DNA of 64,000 nt from positions 164,951-228,950 of the forward strand of contig SMSL01000004.1 of assembly GCA_007859995.1 (NCBI GenBank). The letters run 5' to 3'. Below are positions 9,218 to 17,793 of this stretch, in pieces. Position 1 is the first letter of the stretch, and every line of letters starts with the position of its first letter. The DNA is from Candidatus Brocadiaceae bacterium S225 (GTDB lineage: Bacteria; Planctomycetota; Brocadiia; Brocadiales; Scalinduaceae). The notes under the pieces were generated by a model. It was not told the DNA's origin and did no database searches. It was given only the letters and a program-made list of their open reading frames with translations. A program made the translations under genes and the position numbers.

Positions 9218-9295
9218 TGGTCGGGGCGACTGGATTCGAACCAGCGACCTCCTGCTCCCAAGGCAGGCACTCTAGCCAAGCTGAGCCACGCCCCG
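9218..9295 (-). tRNA. tRNA-Pro (anticodon TGG)
   Basis: A full cloverleaf can be drawn: acceptor CGGGGCG/CGCCCCG, anticodon stem CCTGC/GCAGG with loop CTTGGGA (anticodon TGG), T arm with GGTTCGAATCC, discriminator A and an encoded CCA at 9218-9220. The mature body is 9221-9295. It decodes proline codons, CCA first. Confidence 0.95.
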
Positions 9296-9304
9296 ACATT
9301 TTTT

Positions 9305-9457
9305 CTATTTTTTACAAATCTGTTTAACAAGTTCTTCCCTGATTTGACGTCCTTTACCAGATTTTAAAATTTTTTTCCTTGCCATAGCTTCACTTCTACT
9401 TGAGAATTCTTCAGTATGTATTAGTTTAAATGGAACACGACGGCGCGTAGACTTCAT
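9305..9457 (-). pseudogene. GIY-YIG endonuclease remnant (C-terminal part)
   Basis: A 50-codon frame from ATG at 9457 to TAG at 9305 encodes RRRVPFKLIHTEEFSSRSEA followed by MARKKILKSGKGRQIREELV. This matches the C-terminal third of small GIY-YIG nuclease-like proteins (the VPxxLIxxEEF...SRSEAxxREKxLKSGKGR pattern). The GIY-YIG catalytic N-terminus is absent, and an in-frame TAA lies a few codons upstream. It sits immediately next to tRNA-Pro, 9 bases from the tRNA 5' end. It is most likely a decayed gene; a functional short protein is unlikely without the catalytic part. Confidence 0.7.
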
Positions 9458-9573
9458 TTGGTAGAGAGTAGTGAATTATAAGTGCCTCATCACTAAAGGA
9501 ATGTTATAAAAAATATTATATTTGATTGGGAATGTCTCAGGATAGTCGAGTAATTTAAAGATGTCAACTTTAT

Positions 9574-9759
9574 TCACTGGTAGAAACTGTCGATAGATAG
9601 GTTGTCAGTGCTATCTTCTTCGTTAAAGTCTTTTTCTATCTCAGATTCTATTTTTTTTCTCGGTTCTAATATAAGTTTTTTATACCTCTTTTTTAAGAAA
9701 GCCAATCTCTCTTCGATATTGTGATTCTTCTTTAAATGTACTTTTAATTTGATAGCCAC
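9574..9759 (-). CDS. Small basic protein, possibly a divergent ribosomal protein bS21
   Basis: 61 residues from a GTG start with AAAGGAG seven bases upstream, a good ribosome site. The N-terminal half (AIKLKVHLKKNHNIEERLAFLKKRYKK) has the beta-strand then basic-helix pattern seen in bS21 (IxVxVxxNExIexALrRFKR). The C-terminal half is acidic rather than Arg-rich, which is unusual for bS21. It stands alone on the minus strand between the GIY-YIG remnant and the M20 peptidase gene. The identity is uncertain, but the ribosome binding site and composition favour a real gene. Confidence 0.5.
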   Translation of the reverse strand: MAIKLKVHLKKNHNIEERLAFLKKRYKKLILEPRKKIESEIEKDFNEEDSTDNLSIDSFYQ

Positions 9760-9942
9760 CTTTTACTCCTTTTTAAACGGCAAAAAGCAAATGGTAAACA
9801 ATGAAGACTAAAAGGTTTTTATAATGCGAAATACTTAACTTGTGTATTCCATTTCCGTTATTATTATGAAATTATATATTTCAAAGAATCATAGTCAAGT
9901 TGAATTTTACTTTTCTTTAAATATTTAGGGTTTGTGAGAAAA

Positions 9943-11112
9943 TTATTTTAGTATATCGAATATTACAAGACTCATTATTTTGCCAAAATCCAGCAACTCC
10001 TGAATCTCTATGGATTCATTTGCAATGTGCGACTGGTCTTCATCGCCAGGACCAAATCCAACTGCCATAATACCTTTTTCTATTAGTTGCTTGGCTACCG
10101 TGACACCTGAGAATCCGATGGGTATTGGTTTCGTTCCGAGTATTGACTCAGTATGTTTTGAAATCAAGCTGATCAATGGGTTATCTGCCGGTATCAGGGT
10201 AGGAGGCAGATGTGTATCAATAGTAATATCAAATTTTGCAGTTGAATTGTGTTCTTTTATTGAGGCAATAATTTTATTAATGTTATTTAAACTTTCATTT
10301 TCCGTCTCCCCGGGTAAATAACGTATATCAAGTTTTACTTCGCATTTGGCAGGAACAATATTATGTGCTGCTCCACCAGAGATTGTGCCCAGGTTTAAGG
10401 TTGGAGGGGTAAACAGTTCGTGAGTTATACATTTGTGTTTTAATTTCTTTAATTGATTGAGCAACTCAATCATATTCCATATAGCGTTAATACCTTTTTC
10501 CGGTGTTGAACCGTGGGCCTGCTTACCATATGATGTAATGTTTAAGAACAAAGCTCCTTTTTCCCCAACGTCTATTATTTTCATATTGTTCGCAACATCC
10601 GGTATAATCGCGTAATCAGCGTATATACCACATTCGTCAAGCAGGTATTCCAGACCCAGGCGAGAACCTTTTTCTTCGTCAGCGGCACCAATTAATAGTA
10701 AACTGCCATTAAGTCTTGATTCATTGTCTTTTAAGAATTTAGCCAGGACCAACATGGATGCCATTTGTCCTTTATTATCGTTTGCTCCACGTCCGAAAAT
10801 TCTGCCATTTTTTACTACTGACTTGAAAGGGTCTGTGTCCCATCCGTCACCGGACGGAACTACATCCAGGTGACATGCAACAAGCAGTGTCGGGTTTCCT
10901 TTGCCAATATATCCAATTATGTTTGTTCTTCCGGTAACCTTTTCAAAAGTATCATATCTGATGCCATGTGTACTGAAATACTTCTTAATAATATTTACAG
11001 CCAGGTATTCATTGCCGGGGGGATTTACTGTGTTGGCGCCAATCAGCTCGGCTGAAAGGCGTACAATCTCATCTTTCTGGTCTTGTATGTAATTAACGAT
11101 GTGTTCTTTCAC
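9943..11112 (-). CDS. M20 family metallo-deacylase (ArgE/DapE type)
   Basis: 389 residues, as in ArgE/DapE enzymes. The metal-binding motifs are ACHLDVVPSGDGW (His and following Asp), GRGANDNKGQMAS (bridging Asp) and ADEEKGS (Glu pair). Residues ~185-300 form the lid/dimerisation domain with GKQAHGSTPEKGINAIW. It hydrolyses an N-acyl amide on an amino acid, such as N-acetylornithine or N-succinyl-diaminopimelate, or a dipeptide. No arg or dap neighbours are present, so the substrate is open. It is a lone minus-strand gene. Confidence 0.88.
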   Translation of the reverse strand: MKEHIVNYIQDQKDEIVRLSAELIGANTVNPPGNEYLAVNIIKKYFSTHGIRYDTFEKVTGRTNIIGYIGKGNPTLLVACHLDVVPSGDGWDTDPFKSVVKNGRIFGRGANDNKGQMASMLVLAKFLKDNESRLNGSLLLIGAADEEKGSRLGLEYLLDECGIYADYAIIPDVANNMKIIDVGEKGALFLNITSYGKQAHGSTPEKGINAIWNMIELLNQLKKLKHKCITHELFTPPTLNLGTISGGAAHNIVPAKCEVKLDIRYLPGETENESLNNINKIIASIKEHNSTAKFDITIDTHLPPTLIPADNPLISLISKHTESILGTKPIPIGFSGVTVAKQLIEKGIMAVGFGPGDEDQSHIANESIEIQELLDFGKIMSLVIFDILK

Positions 11113-11281
11113 TTTTCCTGCAAGTAAAATTATGGACGGTCAGAGCCTGCCAGTCTTAGTATACGCTGAACGTGTAGTGCTTTGGCGCCGATGGTAGTAG
11201 TATTTGAGTTGTGAGTAGTGATCATCAAATATTACAAAGATTAAGTGTGGAATACCGCGAAGAATATCTTATTGAGATACG

Positions 11282-11602
11282 CTATGCCTGAATCTCAGTT
11301 TGTTCATGGGTTGTTGTATTGTTGTTTACCTTCTCTTTCATTAATTTCCCCACCTTAAAAACAACAACATTTTTGGCAGGTACGAAGGCTTCCTCTCCTG
11401 TGCGAGGGTTTCTTGCTTTTCTTCCCGCTCTTTGCTTAACCTCAAAGACGCCGAAATCTCTCAATTCTATTCGATTGCCTTGTGATAACTCATGAACTAT
11501 CCTATCGAGAAACATTTGAATCGTTTCTTTAACTAATAGTTGTGAGTTGTCGGTTTTTCGTACTATTTTTTCACATAGATCTCTCTTTGTCGTAGTTTGC
11601 AT
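11282..11602 (-). CDS. IHF/HU family DNA-binding protein
   Basis: 106 residues. The body TKRDLCEKIVRKTDNSQLLVKETIQMFLDRIVHELSQGNRIELRDFGVFEVKQRAGRKARNPRTGEEAFVPAKNVVVFKVGKLMKEKV contains the family signature with beta-arm residues RKARNPRTGE. Presence of GRKARNP resembles the IHF/HU group. It bends and compacts DNA as a dimer. A short acidic/Thr-rich tail of ~14 residues is added. The gene is divergent from rpmH across a 314-base gap. Confidence 0.92.
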   Translation of the reverse strand: MQTTTKRDLCEKIVRKTDNSQLLVKETIQMFLDRIVHELSQGNRIELRDFGVFEVKQRAGRKARNPRTGEEAFVPAKNVVVFKVGKLMKEKVNNNTTTHEQTEIQA

Positions 11603-11916
11603 TTCTTATGCCCCTTTCTCTTGCGAAAGCTATTTGCAGATTTCATAGAAAGCTTTCGGGACATGCTATCAAGTCTAAATACTTATGTCAACAGGATTTT
11701 ATGACTTTTATTAAAGTATCTTTTGTTTTAAAATATCTTTTGTTTGACAAATATTTATCATTCTATAGAATATGAATCTTGAAAATTTCTGGAAGTTATA
11801 CAGGAATTAACCAATTGGTATTTGACTTGCGTGGTCAGATGACGTTATTTCATATTTAAGATAAAAACTTGCCAAAGCAACTGTAGAAAAACTGTTATAC
11901 AACAAAGGACAAAATT
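11603..11916. other. Divergent intergenic region between IHF/HU gene and rpmH
   Basis: 314 bases. It contains the rpmH promoter (listed) and an AT-rich stretch with the word TATCTTTTGTTT repeated at about 11717 and 11735. Nothing else coding was seen. Confidence 0.5.
11744..11771 (+). promoter_or_regulatory. Candidate promoter of rpmH
   Basis: TTGACA at 11744-11749, a 16-base spacer and TAGAAT at 11766-11771. The same TTGACA-N16-TAGAAT pair is found before the DUF151 gene, which supports it as a housekeeping promoter form. The transcript would have a leader of about 140 bases. Confidence 0.6.
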
Positions 11917-12048
11917 ATGAAAATAAGAATCAGAAAGAGTTCTCTTAAGCGAGTAAGAATGTGTGGTTTTCGAAAAAGAATGAGTACGAAAGGTGGAAGG
12001 GCAATACTTAACAGAAGGAGAGCAAAGGGAAGAAAATTTAATACGTAG
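11917..12048 (+). CDS. rpmH: Ribosomal protein bL34
   Basis: 43 residues: [20 protein letters not shown] then [20 protein letters not shown] and FNT. The GFRxRMxTxxGRxxLxxRRxKGR core is diagnostic of bL34. AAAGGAC precedes the ATG. In most bacteria rpmH is followed by rnpA, yidC and dnaA-region genes. Here the next gene is convergent cinA, so that context is lost. A possible terminator lies at 12121, inside cinA. The N-terminus is slightly divergent ([13 protein letters not shown] instead of KRTFQPSNLKR). Confidence 0.93.
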   Translation: MKIRIRKSSLKRVRMCGFRKRMSTKGGRAILNRRRAKGRKFNT

Positions 12049-12062
12049 AGTGACTGCGTAGG

Positions 12063-13337
12063 TTAATATTTGCACCGTTTTGCTACTTTTCCTGATAAAG
12101 ATAATCTTAGTGTATTCAGCGCCGCATTTGCGGCACGTTTTTTTATTTCTAACCTGGATCCGAAAAAGCGATACTCTTTACACTCCAAATCATCATTTAT
12201 TGCAGTTGCAACGTAGACCAGACCAACAGGTCTTTTTTGATCAATACCTCCTTCAATACCAGTGGGTCCGGCTATTCCGGTAACCGCCAGGCCTATATCT
12301 GCCTGTATACGTTCTCTTGCACCATAAGCCATTGCTTTTGCAACCTCCGAACTTATCACACCAAATTCTCTAATAAGTTTTCCTGAGACGTTGAGCAGAT
12401 TCTCCTTTACCTTATTGCTATAAGAAACTATTCCTCCTAAAAAGAAAACGGAACTACCCTGGACGTTTGTCAACAAATTTGATACTAATCCTCCGGTACA
12501 AGACTCAGCAACGGCTAATGTTATAGCATTCTCTTTAAATATTTTAGAAATGATATTTTCAAGTGATTCTTCGTGTCTGCTGAAAACGAATGCACCTAAT
12601 TCTCTGCAAATTTCTTCTTCAATTTTATCAAGTATTGAGTCTGCGTTGATCTTATCCGTATTGCATAATGTAGTGCGAATGGAAACTACGCCATTGCTTA
12701 CAAGTGTACTGTAAGACAAGTATTTATCCGCTTTGATTATTCGTTGAATTTTTTCATCAAGTATAGATTCAGACATACCAAATGTGTTGATTACTCTTGT
12801 ATATCGTTTCTTGCTTTCTCCTGATTCTCTAAGAATGTAAGGGATGACCCAATCCTCAAGCATTTGTACCATTTCCGTGTGTACACCAGGCAAGCAAATA
12901 ATGTTAGCCTGAGAGGCGTTTATAAGAAAACCTTGAGCCGTTCCTGTTCTGTTGTGGATAACAGTACTGCCTTCCGGGACCCTTGCTTGCTTTAGACAAT
13001 TAACGTACTTCTGGTCATGTATATTTCCTGTTAAGTTTTCAATGTGATTTATTGATTCTTCGTCTGATACTAATGTGACATTACAGAAATCAGCAACAGT
13101 TTCCCTCGTGATATCATCCTTCGTTGGCCCCAATCCGCCTGTTATTATAATTAAGTCTGCCCTCTCTAGTATCGATTTAAGTGAAAATTTTAATTCTTCA
13201 GAGTTGTCATTCGCAATAGTATGATTTACAACATTAAAGCCAAGTTCTGTAAGTTTAGATGCTACTAATGGCGCATTTAAATCTCTGACTTGTCCACACA
13301 CAAGCTCTGAACCAACCGATATTAATTCTATCTTCAT
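12063..13337 (-). CDS. cinA: CinA family nicotinamide-nucleotide amidohydrolase
   Basis: 424 residues, the full two-domain CinA. Residues 1-~170 are the MoCF/COG1058 domain (IELISVGSELVCGQVRDLNA, ITGGLGPTKDDITRE). Residues ~260-415 are the PncC amidase domain (AVAESCTGGLVSNLLTNVQGSS, GIVSYSNKVK, GIAGPTGIEGG). The enzyme deamidates nicotinamide mononucleotide and recycles pyridine nucleotides; some homologues act on ADP-ribose. The Ser-Cys region ESCTGG is intact. It is convergent with rpmH and 44 bases downstream of the GGDEF gene, so it may be cotranscribed with it. Confidence 0.93.
   Translation of the reverse strand: MKIELISVGSELVCGQVRDLNAPLVASKLTELGFNVVNHTIANDNSEELKFSLKSILERADLIIITGGLGPTKDDITRETVADFCNVTLVSDEESINHIENLTGNIHDQKYVNCLKQARVPEGSTVIHNRTGTAQGFLINASQANIICLPGVHTEMVQMLEDWVIPYILRESGESKKRYTRVINTFGMSESILDEKIQRIIKADKYLSYSTLVSNGVVSIRTTLCNTDKINADSILDKIEEEICRELGAFVFSRHEESLENIISKIFKENAITLAVAESCTGGLVSNLLTNVQGSSVFFLGGIVSYSNKVKENLLNVSGKLIREFGVISSEVAKAMAYGARERIQADIGLAVTGIAGPTGIEGGIDQKRPVGLVYVATAINDDLECKEYRFFGSRLEIKKRAANAALNTLRLSLSGKVAKRCKY
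12121..12146 (+). terminator. Possible intrinsic terminator of rpmH inside cinA
   Basis: GCCGC-ATTT-GCGGC followed by ACG and seven T residues reads as a Rho-independent terminator on the plus strand. It lies 73 bases after the rpmH stop and within the 3' coding part of convergent cinA. The stem is short (5-6 pairs), so strength is uncertain. Confidence 0.4.
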
Positions 13338-13381
13338 CTTTAATATTTTTTTTATGATAATTATGTTTGTTAATGGGTTTA

Positions 13382-14344
13382 CTAGTTACCATCATATACA
13401 TACAGAGTGTTTTTGCCCATCTTCTTTGCCTTATAGAGGGCTTCGTCTGCTCTCTTAATCAAGGAATCATGTGTTCGGGCATCATCAGGGTATCCCGCAA
13501 GCCCCGCACTTACGGTTACCGCTTCATTGTGAGAAAAACCTTTGAGCTTTGAAGTAGCAACACCCTTAACAATCCTATCGGCAAATACTCGGCCGTGTTC
13601 CCTGGCTGTTTGAGATAAAATTACGGCGAACTCATCGCCACCGTAACGTACAGCAGAATCAGTTTTTCTTACGAGAGATTTCAATATTGATGCGATCTCT
13701 TTTAGTATGTTATCTCCACTCTGATGACCGTAATTATCATTGATTTTCTTAAAATCATCAATATCAATCATTATCAACGAAAAACTGAATTTATATCTGT
13801 CTGATCTCGAAATTTCAGCATCTAATAATTCATGAAAAAATTTATGGTTATACAATCCGGTAAGTCCGTCCACTCTCGAAATGTGTTCAAAATACTCTCT
13901 TTCTGCGGCACGTTTTTCAAGTGTTCTTTTGTACAGCGATTTTTCAACTATAATATTAAGGTATTCTAAATCCAGGGGCTTTGCCAGATAATCAGATGCA
14001 CCATTTTTCATACATTCAACTGCAGTTTCTACTGATGGAAATCCAGTCATAACAATTATATCAGTTTTGGGAGAGATTTCTTTTACCATTTTAACAAACT
14101 TGACCCCTGGAATCTTTGGCATATTCAGATCAGTAATTATTAAATCATAAACTATATTTTTTATCTTTTCAATTGCCTGTTCCGAATCCGCACAACAGGT
14201 TACGTTATGTCCATGATCTTGTAGCTCACTTTCCATGAGTAATAAGATGCCCTCTTCATCGTCTACAACCATAATTTGAGCTTCTTCAGAATCAATTTTT
14301 TCAGTTAGCTGTTTTTCTTCCTGGTTTACCATATTGTTCTCCAA
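13382..14344 (-). CDS. Response regulator with GGDEF diguanylate cyclase output
   Basis: 320 residues. Residues ~22-140 form a receiver domain (IMVVDDEEGILLLMESELQ) with the phosphoacceptor Asp in LIITDLNMP and KPLDLEY near its end. Residues ~155-318 form a GGDEF domain with the intact active site RYGGDEFAV. An RKTD (RxxD) inhibitory site lies five residues before GGDEF, so product inhibition is expected. It makes cyclic di-GMP from GTP under control of an unseen histidine kinase. No kinase gene is adjacent. It lies between cobT (upstream, 27 bases) and cinA. Confidence 0.92.
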   Translation of the reverse strand: MENNMVNQEEKQLTEKIDSEEAQIMVVDDEEGILLLMESELQDHGHNVTCCADSEQAIEKIKNIVYDLIITDLNMPKIPGVKFVKMVKEISPKTDIIVMTGFPSVETAVECMKNGASDYLAKPLDLEYLNIIVEKSLYKRTLEKRAAEREYFEHISRVDGLTGLYNHKFFHELLDAEISRSDRYKFSFSLIMIDIDDFKKINDNYGHQSGDNILKEIASILKSLVRKTDSAVRYGGDEFAVILSQTAREHGRVFADRIVKGVATSKLKGFSHNEAVTVSAGLAGYPDDARTHDSLIKRADEALYKAKKMGKNTLYVYDGN

Positions 14345-14371
14345 TAGTTTATTGACTTACTCTGTTCTGAT

Positions 14372-15445
14372 TCATTTCTCAACGCGTGGTGTAGAAACTC
14401 CGGCTTCTGAAAAAGTTGTCATTTGCGTAAAGGTTTTTACACCGGCTTCAATCAGGCTCATTGCTAATACTGCTCCAGTACCTTCTCCAAGTCTTAGATC
14501 CAGATTTAGAATTGGGTTTTTTTGTAATTTTTCCAATGCAATTTTATGGCCGTTTTCTGTAGATGTATGTGCGGATATGAGATAATCATTGACCTTCGGT
14601 TCTATTGCACATGCAATTAACGCTGCGGCAGTAGAGATAAATCCATCAATCAAAACTGGTGTCCTGTGCCTTGCTGCAGCAAGGCACAGGCCTGCAATAC
14701 CGCCTATCTCAAATCCACCTACTTTTGAAAGAACGTCTATTGGATCTGAAGGGTCAGGCTTATTAACACTCAAAGCTGTTTTTATAACATTGGTTTTTCT
14801 TTCTACGCCTTTATCGTCTAAACCTGTTCCCCTCCCTGTTACTTTGCTTAAATCTGCTCCTGTTAAACATGCAATTATTGCGCTACTTGGCGTAGTATTC
14901 GCTATGCCCATGTCGCCGGTTGCCACAATATCTATACCGTTAAGGAGTTCCTCGTCAAAAGCTTCTATACCCGTTTCCAGAGATTTTATTGCCTGCTCTC
15001 TGGACATTGCCGGTCCACGTGCAATATTATCAGTCCCGTATCCCACTTTTTTTATCTTCAGACCATGAACAGGTTCAAAATCAGCCTTTACACCACAATC
15101 AACGACAACAACCCTTGCTCCTGCATGTCGTGCTAAAACGCTTATAGTTGCTCCACCGTCAAGGAAGTTTTTTACCATCTGCCTGGTTACCTCTTGTGGA
15201 AAAGCGCTTACGCCTTCACTGGAGACACCATGATCTCCAGCCATTGTAAAGACAACTTTGTGTCTTATCGTCGCATCAGATGACCCTTTTATCGAGGCGT
15301 AAATCGTTGCAAATTCTTCAAGTCGCCCAAGACTTCCAGTGGGTATGGCGAGTTTGTTAAATCTGTCTTTTATACTTCCATCTGAATCTATCGAGACTTT
15401 TTCAATGTTTTCAATTGTTTTACTGAAAAGCTTCATAGCTGCCAT
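14372..15445 (-). CDS. cobT: Nicotinate-nucleotide-dimethylbenzimidazole phosphoribosyltransferase CobT
   Basis: 357 residues, the usual CobT length. Recognisable segments are RFNKLAIPTGSLGRLEEFA, FTMAGDHGVSSEGVSAFPQEVT, ATGDMGIANTTPSSAI and LDLRLGEGTGAVLAMSLIEAG with the catalytic Glu in EGTGA. It activates the lower ligand of cobalamin as alpha-ribazole phosphate. This matters here because both lipid loci and anammox metabolism need B12-type enzymes. No other cob genes are adjacent and no cobalamin riboswitch was recognised upstream. A 28-base perfect palindrome lies within the coding sequence at 14663. Confidence 0.95.
   Translation of the reverse strand: MAAMKLFSKTIENIEKVSIDSDGSIKDRFNKLAIPTGSLGRLEEFATIYASIKGSSDATIRHKVVFTMAGDHGVSSEGVSAFPQEVTRQMVKNFLDGGATISVLARHAGARVVVVDCGVKADFEPVHGLKIKKVGYGTDNIARGPAMSREQAIKSLETGIEAFDEELLNGIDIVATGDMGIANTTPSSAIIACLTGADLSKVTGRGTGLDDKGVERKTNVIKTALSVNKPDPSDPIDVLSKVGGFEIGGIAGLCLAAARHRTPVLIDGFISTAAALIACAIEPKVNDYLISAHTSTENGHKIALEKLQKNPILNLDLRLGEGTGAVLAMSLIEAGVKTFTQMTTFSEAGVSTPRVEK
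14663..14690. repeat. 28-base perfect palindrome inside cobT
   Basis: CCTGTGCCTTGCTG is followed directly by its exact reverse complement CAGCAAGGCACAGG. It encodes part of the helix LCLAAARHR on the minus strand, so the reading frame is kept. A perfect 14-base arm with no loop is unlikely by chance in coding DNA. Confidence 0.8.
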
Positions 15446-15805
15446 TTAAAATCTGTGATAATATGAGAAATATTATTTAAGGATACAGTGATAATTTGTA
15501 ATTTCAATATTCAAGCTGATACCGTTTTCTTCTGCCTGTTGTTGCTTCTTTAAGGATTTCCTGAAGATCGCTTAAATCCTTTCTGATTTTTATTAAGACC
15601 TTCTTTCTTCATTTCAAATTTTTATCGGTTTAGTGGAATAGATACTTGACAATGCTATTATGGATAACGTTGAAATAATGGTAGTGCTCTTCATGGTTCA
15701 GCCTTTTAACGTTAATTTTCCAACATCTGAATTCTATATCTATCGATTATCTTAATTTTTGATTATTTCGATGTTTTCTTGATTTGAAAATTTGAATTGT
15801 AGCTT
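15446..15805. other. Intergenic region between cobT and sppA
   Basis: 360 bases, both flanking genes on the minus strand. It should hold the cobT promoter. A short open stretch around 15519-15610 (minus) reads KKVLIKIRKDLSDLQEILKE and on to a stop but has no start codon. It may be a gene fragment or chance. No clear RNA structure was seen. Confidence 0.4.
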
Positions 15806-16867
15806 TTAATTGAATGAGGGCCATTTGAAGAGATAATTTTGTTGGTATCCTGTCCATAAGTACATAAATCCCGGGAAATCATTATCTGCTGAGGCGTGTA
15901 AGCTAAACTTGATTGTTCGATTTCCAAATAAATTATCCATTGAGCCTTCAAAGATTTCTGCCAGATTAAACATTTTTTTATATTTTATAATTTTTGCTTC
16001 CTTTAAATCGGTTATATCTTTAGCCAGGGTGATTGCGTCATCTATATATCCTAATTGATCGACTAATCCATTATCCAATGCCTGTTTTCCAGTATATATT
16101 CTGCCATCTGCCAGCTTTTTAACATCTTCTATTTTCATATTTCGACCAACTGCAATAATATTCACAAACCTTGTATACATTTCATCTACAATGTCATACA
16201 AGACCGTTCTCTCATCGTCAGACATCTTTTTAAGGGGCGAGCCAATACTCTTCATATCTCCTGACTTTATAGAATTATCTTCAATGCCGTATTTTTCTAC
16301 TAGATTCGCAATATTGATAAGAGGCATGATTACTCCAATGCTTCCGGTAATTGTAGTGGGATGAGAAATTATTTTGTCTGCAGCAGCCGAAATGTAATAA
16401 GCACCTGATGCCGCAACGTCTTGCATGCAGACGATTACTTTCTTATTTGTTTCTTCTTTAAATTCTAAGACCTTTTTATAAATAATATCGCTTGCTGTTA
16501 TTCCTCCGCCAGGACTGTTGATTTCCAATATCACCGCCTTTACCTCATTATCGGTCCGTGCTTGCTCAAGTTGCTGTTTCACACTGTCAACTATGCTTGA
16601 TGTTTCCTGAAAAAGCTTCTTTGTAGATTGCCCTGTAATAACACCCTTTATTGGAATTAGAAGTATTTTGTTGATACCACTTCCTCCTATTACCGTTTCA
16701 GTAAGTTTTTTGGTGCTTTCATCTTCAACTTGTGTTGTGAGAACACTTTTTACTACGAAGAGCCCCATCAACGAAATGAATAATACAACACAGCACATAA
16801 AAAAGAAGATTGCCAGTGAAGTTGAAATCCAGAAACCTACTCTGCTTTTTTTCTTATTGTCATCCAT
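15806..16867 (-). CDS. sppA: Signal peptide peptidase SppA, S49 family
   Basis: From the preferred start at 16867 (MDDNKKKSRVGFW; CAGGAA upstream) the protein has 353 residues; a frame-extending start at 16909 lacks a ribosome site. One N-terminal membrane helix lies at about residues 12-40. The S49 domain follows with ILEINSPGGGITASD, the nucleophile region MQDVAASGAYYISAAADKI and SIGVIMPL. It is the short single-domain SppA that works as a membrane-bound oligomer and cleaves leftover signal peptides in the membrane. The gene is 96 bases downstream of ubiX on the same strand. Confidence 0.92.
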   Translation of the reverse strand: MDDNKKKSRVGFWISTSLAIFFFMCCVVLFISLMGLFVVKSVLTTQVEDESTKKLTETVIGGSGINKILLIPIKGVITGQSTKKLFQETSSIVDSVKQQLEQARTDNEVKAVILEINSPGGGITASDIIYKKVLEFKEETNKKVIVCMQDVAASGAYYISAAADKIISHPTTITGSIGVIMPLINIANLVEKYGIEDNSIKSGDMKSIGSPLKKMSDDERTVLYDIVDEMYTRFVNIIAVGRNMKIEDVKKLADGRIYTGKQALDNGLVDQLGYIDDAITLAKDITDLKEAKIIKYKKMFNLAEIFEGSMDNLFGNRTIKFSLHASADNDFPGFMYLWTGYQQNYLFKWPSFN

Positions 16868-16963
16868 AATGCTATTCCTGACCTGGGTAATAATATGCGT
16901 GGCAGACATGCTTTGTCAGTCATGCACGAACGTGATACTAAGATGTTTCTCTGTTTGCGGATT

Positions 16964-17590
16964 CTATGAAGCCATTAATTCAGGACTCATGTGTCTCCAG
17001 TCGCCATAACTCTTTTTAGTATACGGTAGGTACTCTACCCCAATGTAGTCAAGAGCCTTCCCTACCATGAAATCTACCTGATCATCTATCGTTTTCGGAT
17101 GGTGATAGTATCCTGGCATAGCAGGTAATATACAAGTTTGCGCTTTTGATAATTTCAACATATTTTCGAGATGTATTGTTGTCAAAGGAGTCTCGCGAGG
17201 CATGACAACCAATTTCCTTCCCTCTTTTAACGTAACACTTGCAGCACGTTGAATAAGATTTGATGCAATGCCATTTGCTATTGAGCAAAGTGTGTTCATA
17301 CTGCATGGTGCTATAATCATTGCTTTGGTCTTTAATGTGCCGCTTGATATGGTTGCGGCAATATCTGATATGTGGTGATAAGTTATATCGTGATTTTCTC
17401 TATCAATAAATTTACTGATATTAAACCCATCCAGGCTTAAAGCAAGATTTAATTCACTTTCTATCACTTGTAAGGCAGCTTCTGACACACTTAAGTGAAT
17501 AGAATATGATTTATCACTCAAAGCCTGTAATAGGCGTTGCCCATAAACTACACCACTGGCTCCCGTAATGCCTACAATTATATTTTCCAT
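16964..17590 (-). CDS. ubiX: Flavin prenyltransferase UbiX
   Basis: 208 residues with the UbiX/Pad1 signature: IIVGITGASGVVYGQRLLQAL at the N-terminus, MIIAPCSMNTLCSIANGIASNLIQRAASVTLKEGRKLVVMPRETPL in the middle and LPAMPGYYHHPKTIDDQVDFMVGKALD at the end. It attaches dimethylallyl phosphate to FMN, making the prenylated flavin used by UbiD decarboxylases. Quinone synthesis or other UbiD reactions are possible uses. No ubiD lies in the window. Confidence 0.95.
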   Translation of the reverse strand: MENIIVGITGASGVVYGQRLLQALSDKSYSIHLSVSEAALQVIESELNLALSLDGFNISKFIDRENHDITYHHISDIAATISSGTLKTKAMIIAPCSMNTLCSIANGIASNLIQRAASVTLKEGRKLVVMPRETPLTTIHLENMLKLSKAQTCILPAMPGYYHHPKTIDDQVDFMVGKALDYIGVEYLPYTKKSYGDWRHMSPELMAS

Positions 17591-17793
17591 TTAAATGCCA
17601 CCCATATTAATACTTAAATCTAAAAAACCGCTTTTACAACTTTTTATGTATATTATTAAGATATTATTACAAATTTTAACATGAATTTCTAATCAAATAC
17701 TCTCTTTATTTATTTTAACAACTTTTGTGAGGGGCAAATCTGTTTAGGGTATAATGTTTAACTCGTTTATATATCAGGATTTGCGATGGTAGA

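Noticed and set aside
9182..9367. 61-codon frame across tRNA-Pro
   Set aside because: It is a read-through of the tRNA gene on the opposite strand.
15519..15610. Open stretch KKVLIKIRKDLSDLQEILKE on the minus strand before cobT
   Set aside because: It has no start codon, a stop directly upstream, and is too short to classify.
15446..15805. Cobalamin riboswitch upstream of cobT
   Set aside because: No B12-box-like conserved sequence or matching fold was recognised in the gap.
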